Of a DNA stretch of 64,000 nucleotides, positions 1 to 9,832 are shown one piece after another. The notes below the pieces were generated by a model. It worked only from the letters and a program-made list of their open reading frames with translations, searched no databases and was not told where the DNA came from. The stretch spans positions 62,001 to 126,000 of the forward strand of contig JASBSR010000002.1 of assembly GCA_030148865.1 (NCBI GenBank). The letters run 5' to 3'. Origin of the DNA: Gammaproteobacteria bacterium. GTDB taxonomy: Bacteria > Pseudomonadota > Gammaproteobacteria > SZUA-229. The first letter of the stretch is position 1. Every line of letters starts with the position of its first letter. The position numbers and the translations under genes are program-made.

Positions 1-92
1 TCCTGGATCGCCATCAGGTATTCAAATCTCTGGAATTTCCCGTCGATGAACAACGCCTGAAGCAGGCGCTGGAGCAGATTGCAAATGCTTAA
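1..92 (+). CDS. 3' end of an unidentified CDS (partial)
   Basis: Open frame from window start (...LDRHQVFKSLEFPVDEQRLKQALEQIANA*) whose TAA overlaps the ATG of the next ORF. Confidence 0.5.
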   Translation, partial: LDRHQVFKSLEFPVDEQRLKQALEQIANA

Positions 93-747
93 ACTGGTAT
101 TTATTGATCAACCCGGGATGCACGAGCGCCATTTACGGCGGCGGGTGAATAATCCCCTGTTTGCGAATTCGAGCATGACGCAGCAGGATATTCTTGCTGC
201 CCGTGCCCAGGATGAGCAGGAGCTGGAAGCCTTTTTGCAGGAATTTCATGCTCTCGCCCGTGACGCCAGCGCACTTGATGCCACCGCTGACAGCGAAGTT
301 CTGATTGCGCTCAAATCACGACTGGATCAGAGTTACGAGCGCTGTTGCGGCCAGATGGGCGCGCACGCTGAGATCCAGCAGGGACTGGCAACCCTGATCG
401 AGGCCATTATGGGCGCGGTAGTGCACGCTGCTGCGCACGATCCGCAGGCGCTGGCCCGGCTCGAAGACGAAATCGTGGCGCGTAAACAGCATTTTGAAAT
501 GCTGGGCTATCCTTTGATTGTCGACATGCTGCGCCCGGATTCGCCGCTGGACGCGGATGAACTCGTGCCCAGCCTGCTCAGCGCGCCGGAAGATGAGGCG
601 CTCGCCGCCGCCAGCCTGTTCGACACCGACCAGCGCAGTCTGGTCTGTCAGCAGGCACAGGCGCTGCTCGACCACCTGACCGGGGCGGGGGTTGATGTGC
701 GTGCGGCGCAGCAGTTGCTCGATTCGATCCGGCAATTATCGGCTTAA
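85..747 (+). CDS. conserved hypothetical protein
   Basis: ORF track 79..747 (TTG); ATG at 85 overlaps the upstream stop, suggesting translational coupling. No family recognised. Confidence 0.7.
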   Translation: MLKLVFIDQPGMHERHLRRRVNNPLFANSSMTQQDILAARAQDEQELEAFLQEFHALARDASALDATADSEVLIALKSRLDQSYERCCGQMGAHAEIQQGLATLIEAIMGAVVHAAAHDPQALARLEDEIVARKQHFEMLGYPLIVDMLRPDSPLDADELVPSLLSAPEDEALAAASLFDTDQRSLVCQQAQALLDHLTGAGVDVRAAQQLLDSIRQLSA

Positions 748-861
748 ACCAGAGCCAGCCAGTAATCGGCTCGACCGGCTGTCAAAGCCAGGCTAATCCC
801 TTTATTATTACAGTTGTATTTGTGGTCGGTTTTGCAGTACAAAGCGCGACTCTGTTAATTC

Positions 862-1578
862 TTGTGGAACAGCCCTATGGTACAGCCTGACAATCCGGAT
901 GACCTGCTTATCGAAAGCTCGGAACCGACCCAGTCGATTGAGTTTCTTACCGAGTATCTCGAAAAAAAGCAGGCGGAATTAGCCGCGCTGCCAGAGACTG
1001 CCGATAACATCACCCGCGCGCGGCTGAAGCTGGATGTGGCCGAAGCCCTGGTGGGCGTCAACCGCAGCGACGAAGCCTGGGAAATGGCGCGTGCCGCGTT
1101 TGATGTGCTGCTCGTGTCCGAGGCCTGGCAGGAAGCCGTCGAAGCCTGTGATGTGCTCTATCAGACCGGTCAGCCGGCATCTCTACTGGCGCTCGCTCAC
1201 GGCGTCTGGCTGGCGGTGACTTATCCCATCGACCCCAGCCTGTCGGTCAATATGCTCAGCTATATTATCGATGAAACGCCTGCCAAAGCTGATGGCGCCG
1301 CCGTCGCTGCGGTCAGTGCGCATTACATTGCTGATATCCGCAGCAGCGGCAAGGCGCACGACAGCCTGACGTTTCTGACCCGGGAAATGCTCGCCAATGT
1401 TGCCAAAGCGCACTCCGCAGTGGCGGATCAGGAAGCAATGAATGTCTGGATGGAAAAGCTGGGTCTGTATGAACCGGAAGTGTTTCTGCCGCGTCTATCG
1501 CTGGTGCTGGGTGCAATCGTGCCGCAGGATCAATGGTGGTTTGATCGCGCAGCGCTGCGTGCGAAGATTCCTGACTAG
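862..1578 (+). CDS. hypothetical protein, helical (TPR-like appearance)
   Basis: Long ORF, Ala/Leu-rich helical sequence; start may be the internal ATG (MVQPDN...). Confidence 0.65.
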   Translation: MWNSPMVQPDNPDDLLIESSEPTQSIEFLTEYLEKKQAELAALPETADNITRARLKLDVAEALVGVNRSDEAWEMARAAFDVLLVSEAWQEAVEACDVLYQTGQPASLLALAHGVWLAVTYPIDPSLSVNMLSYIIDETPAKADGAAVAAVSAHYIADIRSSGKAHDSLTFLTREMLANVAKAHSAVADQEAMNVWMEKLGLYEPEVFLPRLSLVLGAIVPQDQWWFDRAALRAKIPD

Positions 1579-2234
1579 TGGTCTTTTACCAGCGTCAGGC
1601 GGCTGATATCTGGCAGTGACGCGGCTTTTTTTTCTGGCGGGTGTTCTAGCAGATCTGCGCCGATGTCGGCGATACTGATGTCGCTGGTATCGAGGATCGG
1701 TGCTGCTGTTACCGGCTGTGGATGTTCGATCACATGGGCGCCGACTTCGGCCAGGGAGATATCACTGATGTCGCCGATGAGCACCGGTGTCATGGGTTGT
1801 GGATGTTCGATGACATGGGCGCCGACTTCGGCCAGGGAAATATTGCTGATGTCGCCGATGGGCGCCGGCGTGACGGGCTGTGGATGTTCGATCACATTGG
1901 CACCAACCTCGGCCATGCTGATATCGCCGGTGTCAATTTCAGTTTCGGGTGGACCCTGACCGACCCGGGTGCTGCCAGTGGTGGCTGGTGGCAAGCTGTC
2001 GGTGGTTTCAAGCTTGATGGTGAGCCCGATACGCTCCAGTGTGAGACGGTATTTTTCGGCAGTGAGATCATCGACCTGGCTCTTGATGACGCGACGTTGT
2101 CCCGAAAAATAGGATTTGACTTTTTCCGGTGTGGTTTTGAACAGCTTCGCCATCGCCGCCTGCGCCGCCTTGCGGTCGGTGCCGGGCTGGAGAATGCCGT
2201 AAAACACGATGTCGAAGCGTTCGCTCATGTGCAT
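1575..2234 (-). CDS. hypothetical protein: ~70-aa N-terminal domain followed by 27-aa tandem repeats
   Basis: ORF MHMSERFDIVFYGILQPGTDRKAAQAAMAKLFKTTPEKVKSYFSGQ...; C-terminal repeats of GDISDISLAEVGAHVIEHPQPVTPAPI. Confidence 0.75.
   Translation of the reverse strand: MHMSERFDIVFYGILQPGTDRKAAQAAMAKLFKTTPEKVKSYFSGQRRVIKSQVDDLTAEKYRLTLERIGLTIKLETTDSLPPATTGSTRVGQGPPETEIDTGDISMAEVGANVIEHPQPVTPAPIGDISNISLAEVGAHVIEHPQPMTPVLIGDISDISLAEVGAHVIEHPQPVTAAPILDTSDISIADIGADLLEHPPEKKAASLPDISRLTLVKDH
1636..1940. repeat. 81-bp tandem repeat, 3 well-conserved copies plus a degenerate copy
   Basis: TGTGGATGTTCGAT(C/G)ACAT(G/T)GGC recurs at 1717, 1798 and 1879, exact 81-bp period; in frame inside the 1575..2234 CDS. 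Confidence 0.9.
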
Positions 2235-2269
2235 ACACCAATATTGCTATGCCCCCAAGTGTAGCCGAT

Positions 2270-2548
2270 TCAGCTGTCTTTTTTGGGTTTGACCAGCTTC
2301 ACTACCTGCGAGCTTTTTCTCGGTTCGTCAGCATAGCGGGGGCGGTGCTCGGGGCGTCCCTGGCTTGCGTTTAGCTCTTGTTCACGTGCTGTGATCAGGG
2401 CAAAGCACTGCTTGATATCGTCGATGGTGGCCGCATTTAGCGGGTGACGCATCCCCGGCGGCGGGGTAGTGTCGCGCACCACGCTAGACAGTACCTGACG
2501 CATGGTGATTAAAATCTGGTGTTCGATGGTAAGGTCATTGTCGCTCAT
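2270..2548 (-). CDS. small hypothetical protein
   Basis: 92-aa ORF, ATG start, no overlapping better ORF. Confidence 0.55.
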   Translation of the reverse strand: MSDNDLTIEHQILITMRQVLSSVVRDTTPPPGMRHPLNAATIDDIKQCFALITAREQELNASQGRPEHRPRYADEPRKSSQVVKLVKPKKDS

Positions 2549-2668
2549 GGGGTCGGGTTGCCAGTGTTAGTTGCGGTGTGGTAAAGGTATAATAGTCTAC
2601 CAATTTACTCGGGTATTGTGTGTGTCAGCGAGTCGCTGGCTATGATACCGAATTCGCGGGAGTTTGAT

Positions 2669-2911
2669 ATGCCCTATTATGTATACAAAATGACGGCCAC
2701 CGAAGGCATGGCGCTGGTGAAAAATCTGGAACTCATGGAGCAGTTCGACACTTTCAAGACGGCCAAAAATTTTGCCCGCGATGCGCGCGCGCAGCAGGAT
2801 GCAGCGGATACCACCACGATCAAGGTGATGTTTGCCGACAATCAGCTGCAGGCAGAAGAGCAATTGCTCCAGCATCGCGATAAACCCATCGTCATGGAGC
2901 ACGAAAAATAG
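2669..2911 (+). CDS. small conserved hypothetical protein (MPYYVYKMTATEGM...)
   Basis: ORF track 2618..2911; internal ATG at 2669 gives a plausible start (MPYYVYKM). Confidence 0.6.
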   Translation: MPYYVYKMTATEGMALVKNLELMEQFDTFKTAKNFARDARAQQDAADTTTIKVMFADNQLQAEEQLLQHRDKPIVMEHEK

Positions 2912-3123
2912 GCGCATCTGGCCGCTGTTCGCCGACGATGGAAGAATCTGAGTACAAAAGCACTTACCGGCAGATCGTCAGTGTGGCCTGTAGGTTCGAA
3001 AAAGCGCTCACCAATCATCGGGCAAAATGTAGCTATGCCAGCCATTTCTGCCTCGCTGATCGTGAAGGCTATGTTTGTAAGTCGGAGAAATGTGCTGTGA
3101 TATGTGGTGATTTTCTGCAAAAT

Positions 3124-3396
3124 ATGCGAGAAAACTCAAGATTCACATTGAAGTTGAAAACCGTCGGCAAGGCCCTGCCGCACAATATGGAGATTCGCGT
3201 GCAGGCTGGTGGTCTGCTCGGTCTGCAGCAGGCGCTCTCGGCTATAGCCGAGGATGCTGGTGTCGAGGACGTTCGCAGCCTGATCAGTACTGCGATCGAC
3301 CACTACGGCAGTCTGGACGCCCTGCCATATACCGATATTGTACAATCCGTGGCCCAGTTTCAGGGTCGCAAACGGCGACAACGCCGGGATCTTTGA
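3124..3396 (+). CDS. possible small hypothetical protein
   Basis: C-terminal half of ORF 2938..3396; starts at 3124 or 3187 possible; low-complexity basic tail. Confidence 0.35.
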   Translation: MRENSRFTLKLKTVGKALPHNMEIRVQAGGLLGLQQALSAIAEDAGVEDVRSLISTAIDHYGSLDALPYTDIVQSVAQFQGRKRRQRRDL

Positions 3397-3966
3397 GAAT
3401 TTTATGGGCCCGAGCAGAACAGAATCGTACGTGCCCGCCGTTGCGATGAATAGGTCAGCATGAATTTTAGGGAGGTGCTGGAAAAGCACCGCGAGACGCT
3501 GATTCGGTTCAAATTTCTGTTGCTACGGATTAACGAAACCCACATGAAAGGCCTGGCAGTCGAATGACACTTACAGAAGGTTTTTTGTGTTTTCCGTCAT
3601 TTCTGTAAGCTGCTGGCGGGAATCCAGTTTTATATTCGTGTGATTCCCGCCAAAAACACGGCAACGACGATGGATTTTAGTACTATGCACTGAAGTCAGT
3701 CCCATTAGCCTGGAAATCTAGTCTGGCAGTCACTTAATTCCTGTGGATAAGTTTGGGGATGAATGTTTTGCGAAATGTGTTTTTTCAGACATTGTAACCA
3801 CCGAAGATTTTTGATACACACCCAGGATTCAAATAAATAGCTATATCTAACAATGGCTTGAAAAACATTTTTGGGTCTGGGTGGATATTTTATCCAGATA
3901 AGCCATTGTTTGTCCGGGGTCACCACCATATCTTGTGGCCTGTGTAAAACCTTACTACTACGCGAA

Positions 3967-4695
3967 TCATTTGAGCGCGGACAATGCGTCTTTTTTGCAC
4001 ACTGCCTGATAGGGCGTGTCACGCACTTTATCGTGCAACTGCATACGATAACGCACGAAGTCGGCCTGATTTTCCATGTGCAGGAAGGGGTTGCCCTCAA
4101 ATTGCGCCTGCAGGGTTGAGCTGGGTTGCTGGGGCGCATAATTATGCCCCGGCAGCAGAATTGTGTCGGCTGGTAACTGCTGACGAATTTTTTTCAGCGT
4201 GGTGTACATTTGTTCGGGATCACCGCCGGCCAGATCACAGCGGCCACAGCCAAACACGAACATGGTATCGCCCGCGATGAGATGGTGGTGTTCGTGATCG
4301 TGCAGCAGATAGCAGGCTGAGCCGGGGGTATGGCCGGGGGTGTGCATCACATCGATTTCGCTCTCACCCAGGCGGATAACATCTCCGCCGTGGTGCTGTC
4401 TGGCTTTGGGCAGGCGGGCACCCCAGAAATCGGCTTCTGCTTTGAGTAAATGAATTTCGGCATCGTATTCTGCGAGCACTGTGTCGATGCCATTGATGTG
4501 GTCATAATGACTGTGGCTGAGCAGAATGTCAGTGATGCGAATATTGTGTTGCCGGGCGTCTTCTAACACCTGTTCCACATCCCATGCCGGGTCGACAATT
4601 GCGCCACGGCCACTGGCGTGGTCGTGTAGCAGATAGACAAAATTTTCCATGGGGCCGAGTTCGTGGCGATGTATCGAGCAGGTCGGTGAGCTCAT
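3967..4695 (-). CDS. MBL-fold metallohydrolase (glyoxalase II-like)
   Basis: LSHSHYDHINGID, HTPGHTPGS, GDTMFVFGCGRCDLAGGD motifs; likely start MSSPTCSIHRHELG at 4695. Confidence 0.9.
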   Translation of the reverse strand: MSSPTCSIHRHELGPMENFVYLLHDHASGRGAIVDPAWDVEQVLEDARQHNIRITDILLSHSHYDHINGIDTVLAEYDAEIHLLKAEADFWGARLPKARQHHGGDVIRLGESEIDVMHTPGHTPGSACYLLHDHEHHHLIAGDTMFVFGCGRCDLAGGDPEQMYTTLKKIRQQLPADTILLPGHNYAPQQPSSTLQAQFEGNPFLHMENQADFVRYRMQLHDKVRDTPYQAVCKKDALSALK

Positions 4696-4892
4696 GCTGA
4701 CTCCAGTATGTTGGCTTGCGGTTGAGTCGCCAAGTATAACTCCCGCTAGGTCATTGTTAGAATCGTCACCGGCCGAGATGAATCCTGATCCGGGTTCTGT
4801 GGCACTTCTGGCCGGTAAGCAGCGAATGCTGTCAGGCTTGATATCAGCGTTGGCATTGTGAGCGAGTGACAAACCAGGCCTGAGACTATTTC

Positions 4893-5324
4893 GTGATGAC
4901 ATCATCAGCAGACAAAAATCGACCCTGTATCGGTGTGGCTGTGCTCGTCTGGCGCGGTAGCGAAGTCCTGCTGGGTGAACGCATCAATGCAGGCCAGGCC
5001 AGTTGCTGGCAGTTCCCCGGCGGCCATCTGGAGTATGGCGAAGATGTGCTCAGCTGTGCACGACGCGAAGTGCGAGAGGAGACTGGCCTGAAAATCGAAC
5101 CGCTAAAACAGGTGGCGTATAGCGGTGATGTCTTTATCACAAATGGCCGCCAATATGTCACGCTGTTTGTCAGTGCGCAGCTAGCGGGCGGCAAGCCAGA
5201 GGTCAAAGAACCTGAAAAATGCGCGCGCTGGCAATGGTTTTCACCTGCGGCTTTGCCGGAACCCCTGTTCACCCCGATAACAAACTTGTTGCGAGCCCAT
5301 CCCGATCTGAGTGATTTGATTTGA
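4893..5324 (+). CDS. Nudix hydrolase
   Basis: Nudix box-like GGHLEYGEDVLSCARREVREETGL. Confidence 0.93.
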   Translation: MMTSSADKNRPCIGVAVLVWRGSEVLLGERINAGQASCWQFPGGHLEYGEDVLSCARREVREETGLKIEPLKQVAYSGDVFITNGRQYVTLFVSAQLAGGKPEVKEPEKCARWQWFSPAALPEPLFTPITNLLRAHPDLSDLI

Positions 5325-5568
5325 GATGTGGGTGCTTCAGCAGGCGGGCATAGATAAAATTTGCCAGATTATCAGCACGACTATCCGTCAAATCATATTC
5401 ACACTGCCAGCTAATCGCAGATTCGGTGTCACGTTTGCCAGCACTGAGCTGAAACTTAATCGGTATCTGATTTATGAACCAGGCAAACACATCCATATCT
5501 GCAGCAGTAAACCAGTGTCGTGTGGCAGAGTGCGTGTTTTGTCTGGCGGGCTTGATTTCTCGCAGCAT
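5269..5568 (-). CDS. small conserved hypothetical protein
   Basis: ATRHWFTAADMDVFAWFINQIPIKFQLSAGKRDTESAISWQ reads as a folded small protein; preferred over the opposing 5326..5592 ORF. Confidence 0.5.
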   Translation of the reverse strand: MLREIKPARQNTHSATRHWFTAADMDVFAWFINQIPIKFQLSAGKRDTESAISWQCEYDLTDSRADNLANFIYARLLKHPHLKSNHSDRDGLATSLLSG

Positions 5569-5693
5569 AAGTTTACTCTGGCAGTTTGCTGATTGATATT
5601 TGTTGGCATCAGGCCGAAATATAAATGGAATTCACGGCCGTTGATGTGATCAACTTCTACAATCAGAGTAATGGTTTTAAATGGGGGCGCAAC

Positions 5694-8573
5694 ATGGGTC
5701 AGTCACACCGACTCGGCATGCAGGAACTGTGGGATAGCTCACAACTTTATGGGGGTAGTGCAGCCTGGCTGGAGTCCATGTATGAGTCCTATCTTAAAAA
5801 TCCTGATAGTGTTGAGCTGCGCTGGCGGCAGTATTTTGACACGCTACCCGTGCTTGCAGCAGGCGCTATTGCTGATGCGGGTATCGACGTTTCGCATCAG
5901 GATATACGTCAGTATTTTAAACAGCTGGCCAGCGGAAAGTCGGGTGCGCGGCAGGCAGTGGACGAACGCGGTGATATTGAATACGAACGTAAACAGGTGC
6001 GTGTATTACAGCTGATTAATGCCTATCGTTTTCGCGGTCATCAGCATGCTCGGGTGAATCCGCTGCATCGCCGCTGGTCAAAAGGAGTCGCTGAGCTATC
6101 GCTGGAGTTCCATGAGCTTGCCGCCAGTGATCTGGCGACCCGGTTTAAAACCGGGTCGCTGGTTGGTGAACCGACACTGCCGCTAAAAACAATTTATGAG
6201 ACCCTGCTGGAGACCTATTGCGGTTCGATCGGTGTCGAATACATGCACATCATCGAGACAGCAGAAAAGCGCTGGATACAGCAGCGTCTGGAAGGCTCAC
6301 GCGGCAAGATCGTGTTATCGCAGGCAGAAAAAAATAATATTCTGTTACAGCTAACAAATGCCGAGGGGCTGGAAAAATATTTGCATACCAGATATGTCGG
6401 ACAAAAGCGTTTTTCACTGGAAGGTGGTGAATCATTAATCCCATTACTGGATGAACTGGTGATGCGCGCCGGCGTCGCCGGCGTGAAAGAAGTGGTGATC
6501 GGTATGGCGCATCGTGGGCGCTTGAACGTGCTGGTCAATATTCTCGGTAAAACGCCAGCAGAACTGTTCAGCGAATTCGAAGGCACCAAACACATTGAGC
6601 AGCTGACGGGTGATGTGAAATATCATCTAGGCTTTGCATCTAATATGAACACGCCCGGTGGGCCGGTACATCTTGCGCTGGCATTCAACCCTTCACATCT
6701 GGAAATCGTTGCTCCGGTTGTTGAGGGCTCGGTACGGGCGCGTCAATGGCGGCGTGGTGACCGCGAAGGCGCAGAAGTGATCCCGGTACAAATCCACGGT
6801 GATGCTGCATTCTCCGGTCAGGGTGTGGTAATGGAAACCCTGCAAATGTCGCAGTCACGCGGTTATTCAACGCGTGGCACGGTACATATTATTATTAATA
6901 ATCAAATTGGTTTCACCACCAGTTTTCGTGGTGACGCCCGGTCTACATTTTATTGTACGGATGTCGCAAAAATGGTGGACGCACCAATCTTCCACGTGAA
7001 TGGTGATGATCCGGAAGCGGTGATCCATGTCACGCGGATGGCGCTCGATTACCGCATGACATTCAAAAAAGATGTAGTCATCGATATGATGTGCTATCGC
7101 CGACATGGTCACAACGAAGCCGACGAACCCAAAGCCACACAACCGATGATGTATAGTGAAATTGACGAGCTGCAAACTACGTGTACGCTATACGCAGAGC
7201 AGCTCATAAATGAAGGCGTGCTCAGCGAAGCGCAAAATCAGGAAGTGCTACAGCAGGTGCGTCAGCGACTCGAGGCAGGCGAGTGCATGGTGTTGCGTAA
7301 GCTACCGGATAGTCGCGTCGATCATTCCAGTCGGGTGAACTGGAAGTTATATGCGCAGGCCTCGATTCTCGACGAAGTGGATACTACGGTGGCGCTGGAT
7401 GAAATTCGGCGTTTGCAGAAACTAATGGAAGTTCTGCCGGAAGGTTTTGAATTGCAGAACAGAGTCAGCAAGGTCGTTGAGGATAGAAAAAAAATGTGCG
7501 CAGGCGCGTTGCCGATCGACTGGGGTTACGCCGAGACCCTGGCCTACGCAACCCTGGTTGCCGAGCGCTATTCGGTGCGATTATCAGGCCAGGACAGTGG
7601 TCGCGGCACATTTTTTCATCGCCATGCGGTGCTGCATAATCAGGTGAATGGCGAGTCCTATATCCCGTTGCGCGCAATAGGGAATGCGATCGATAATTTT
7701 CTGGTGATTGACTCATTGTTATCCGAGCTCGCCGTGCTTGCCTTCGAATATGGATTTTCTACAACGGAGCCCACTACGATGACTATCTGGGAAGCGCAGT
7801 TCGGAGACTTTGCCAACGGTGCGCAGGTGGTGGTCGATCAGTTTATTTCTGCTGGTGAACATAAATGGGGGCGCTATAGCGGTCTGGTGATGCTGTTGCC
7901 GCACGGTTTTGAAGGCCAGGGCGCGGAGCATTCATCGGCACGGCTAGAACGTTATTTGCAATTATGCTCGGTGCACAATATGCAGGTTTGTGTGCCCAGT
8001 ACGCCAGCGCAGATTTTTCATCTGCTGCGTCGGCAAATGGTGCGCAAGTGCAGAAAACCCCTTATTGTTATGACGCCCAAAAGCCTGCTGCGCCATAAAG
8101 CCTGCGTCAGTACGCTGGAGGATTTGACCGAGGGTGGTTATCAATGGGTGATTCCCGAAGTCGATGCCCTGGATCCGAAGCAAGTTAAACGTGTCATTCT
8201 GTGTTGTGGCAAGTTATATTACGAGTTGCTGGAAAAACGCCGTCAGGAAAAAATCGACAACGTAGCAATGATCCGTCTGGAGCAGATATATCCACTGCCC
8301 GGAGCAAAGCTCGACAGGATTTTATCGGTGTACACTGAGACCAATGATCTGCTCTGGTGTCAGGAAGAACCAAAAAATCAGGGTGCCTGGGATTTTTGTA
8401 AACCACGGTTTGCCGCGATGCTGGATACCCGCTGGCAGCTTGGTTATGTTGGGCGGCCACCTTCATCTGCACCAGCGGTGGGCTCTGCAAAGTTGCACGC
8501 CCTGCAGCAAGCTGAGCTCATTGAGCAGGCGTTTAGTTTTGGCCAAAGAGACGACATCATCGAGAACGATTAA
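5694..8573 (+). CDS. sucA: 2-oxoglutarate dehydrogenase E1 component
   Basis: Full-length; [14 protein letters not shown]-like region, [41 protein letters not shown]-like GGGGGCG before ATG at 5694. Confidence 0.97.
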   Translation: MGQSHRLGMQELWDSSQLYGGSAAWLESMYESYLKNPDSVELRWRQYFDTLPVLAAGAIADAGIDVSHQDIRQYFKQLASGKSGARQAVDERGDIEYERKQVRVLQLINAYRFRGHQHARVNPLHRRWSKGVAELSLEFHELAASDLATRFKTGSLVGEPTLPLKTIYETLLETYCGSIGVEYMHIIETAEKRWIQQRLEGSRGKIVLSQAEKNNILLQLTNAEGLEKYLHTRYVGQKRFSLEGGESLIPLLDELVMRAGVAGVKEVVIGMAHRGRLNVLVNILGKTPAELFSEFEGTKHIEQLTGDVKYHLGFASNMNTPGGPVHLALAFNPSHLEIVAPVVEGSVRARQWRRGDREGAEVIPVQIHGDAAFSGQGVVMETLQMSQSRGYSTRGTVHIIINNQIGFTTSFRGDARSTFYCTDVAKMVDAPIFHVNGDDPEAVIHVTRMALDYRMTFKKDVVIDMMCYRRHGHNEADEPKATQPMMYSEIDELQTTCTLYAEQLINEGVLSEAQNQEVLQQVRQRLEAGECMVLRKLPDSRVDHSSRVNWKLYAQASILDEVDTTVALDEIRRLQKLMEVLPEGFELQNRVSKVVEDRKKMCAGALPIDWGYAETLAYATLVAERYSVRLSGQDSGRGTFFHRHAVLHNQVNGESYIPLRAIGNAIDNFLVIDSLLSELAVLAFEYGFSTTEPTTMTIWEAQFGDFANGAQVVVDQFISAGEHKWGRYSGLVMLLPHGFEGQGAEHSSARLERYLQLCSVHNMQVCVPSTPAQIFHLLRRQMVRKCRKPLIVMTPKSLLRHKACVSTLEDLTEGGYQWVIPEVDALDPKQVKRVILCCGKLYYELLEKRRQEKIDNVAMIRLEQIYPLPGAKLDRILSVYTETNDLLWCQEEPKNQGAWDFCKPRFAAMLDTRWQLGYVGRPPSSAPAVGSAKLHALQQAELIEQAFSFGQRDDIIEND

Positions 8574-9808
8574 TGAGTGTAGAAATTAAAGTCCCAGTGC
8601 TACCCGAATCGGTCGCTGATGCGGTGATCGCGAGCTGGTACAAACAGCCTGGTGACACGGTGCAACAGGATGAAACTCTGGTCGATCTGGAAACCGACAA
8701 GGTGATACTGGAAGTGCCGGCATTGAGCTCGGGTGTATTAAAAGAAATTCGCTACCAGGTGGGTGACACGGTTACTGCCAACCAGATACTCGCGGTCATC
8801 GATGAGGCTGCAGTAAAGAATAATTCGCCTTCCGCAAAGGCCGCTGGTGTAACAACGGCGGTGAATAGTCATGCAGCAGAAGAATCTGGTCCGGCAATCA
8901 GCCCCTCGGCAAAAAAAATGATGGCCGAACAGGGTCTGGCTGCTGCTGATATTCAGGGTAGCGGCAAACACGGGCGAGTGCTCAAGCAGGATGTTATCGC
9001 TGCTTCGGCGCAGCGCGTACCGATGACAGCCGCACCCAAAAATGCAGCGGTAAAGCCCGCGCCGGCATCGAGTGACAGCACGACCGCAGCAGTTCCAGCC
9101 TTTGGAAGGCGTATCGAAAAACGTGTACCGATGTCACGTCTGCGCGCGCGCATTGCAGAACGTCTGGTACGGGCGCAAAGCGATGCTGCAATTCTCACCA
9201 CATTCAATGAGGTCAACATGCAGCCTCTGATGGAAATGCGCAAACGCTATCGTGATCGTTTTGAAAAAAACTTTGGTGTACGTCTGGGGTATATGTCCTT
9301 GTTCGTGAAGGCCGCTGTCGAAGCCTTAAAGCAATCACCGGTGATGAATGCTTCGGTGGATGGTAATGATATCGTTTATCACGGTTATTTTGATATTGGT
9401 ATCGCGGTCTCAGGACAGAACGGTCTGGTGGTGCCGGTGTTGCGTGATGCAGATCAAATGTCGATTGCTGAAATCGAGCAGGCCATTGCCGATTTCGCCA
9501 GCCGCGCAAAAACCAATGCATTAAATATTGAGGAGCTTACCGGTGGAACATTCACTATAACTAATGGTGGTGTGTTCGGCTCAATGCTGTCTACTCCGAT
9601 ACTTAATCCGCCCCAGGCAGCAATTTTGGGTATGCATAATATCAAAGAGCGCGCTATGGTGGTCGATGGTAATATTGTGGCGCTGCCGATGATGTATCTT
9701 GCGCTGTCGTATGACCATCGTTTAATTGATGGCCGGGAAGCAGTGCGGTTTCTGGTAGTGATTCGAGATTTTCTGGAAGACCCGACGCGAATGATTCTGG
9801 GTCTGTGA
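8573..9808 (+). CDS. sucB: dihydrolipoyllysine-residue succinyltransferase E2
   Basis: Lipoyl domain ([13 protein letters not shown]), E3-binding region, catalytic [17 protein letters not shown] overlap with sucA. Confidence 0.97.
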   Translation: MSVEIKVPVLPESVADAVIASWYKQPGDTVQQDETLVDLETDKVILEVPALSSGVLKEIRYQVGDTVTANQILAVIDEAAVKNNSPSAKAAGVTTAVNSHAAEESGPAISPSAKKMMAEQGLAAADIQGSGKHGRVLKQDVIAASAQRVPMTAAPKNAAVKPAPASSDSTTAAVPAFGRRIEKRVPMSRLRARIAERLVRAQSDAAILTTFNEVNMQPLMEMRKRYRDRFEKNFGVRLGYMSLFVKAAVEALKQSPVMNASVDGNDIVYHGYFDIGIAVSGQNGLVVPVLRDADQMSIAEIEQAIADFASRAKTNALNIEELTGGTFTITNGGVFGSMLSTPILNPPQAAILGMHNIKERAMVVDGNIVALPMMYLALSYDHRLIDGREAVRFLVVIRDFLEDPTRMILGL

Positions 9809-9832
9809 AAACAGTGTTGTTTTACTATAGAC

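Noticed and set aside
1575-1578. Convergent genes sharing a CTAG so that both stops overlap
   Set aside because: A real 4-bp tail-to-tail overlap but common and not informative.
3742-3898. DnaA-box-like TGTGGATAA (3742) and TTATCCAGA (3890) in an AT-rich gap
   Set aside because: Only one perfect and one imperfect 9-mer; no dnaA/dnaN/gidA genes or box cluster, so no origin claim.
3705-4139. 144-aa minus-strand ORF
   Set aside because: Mostly an alternate frame of the MBL hydrolase gene; composition typical of shadow ORFs.
5326-5592. 88-aa plus-strand ORF
   Set aside because: Opposite the more protein-like 5269..5568 minus ORF.
7485-8930. A8 tracts in sucA, sucB (and fmt) as slippage sites
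   Set aside because: A8 runs are frequent in AAA AAA codon contexts across this window; no special signal.
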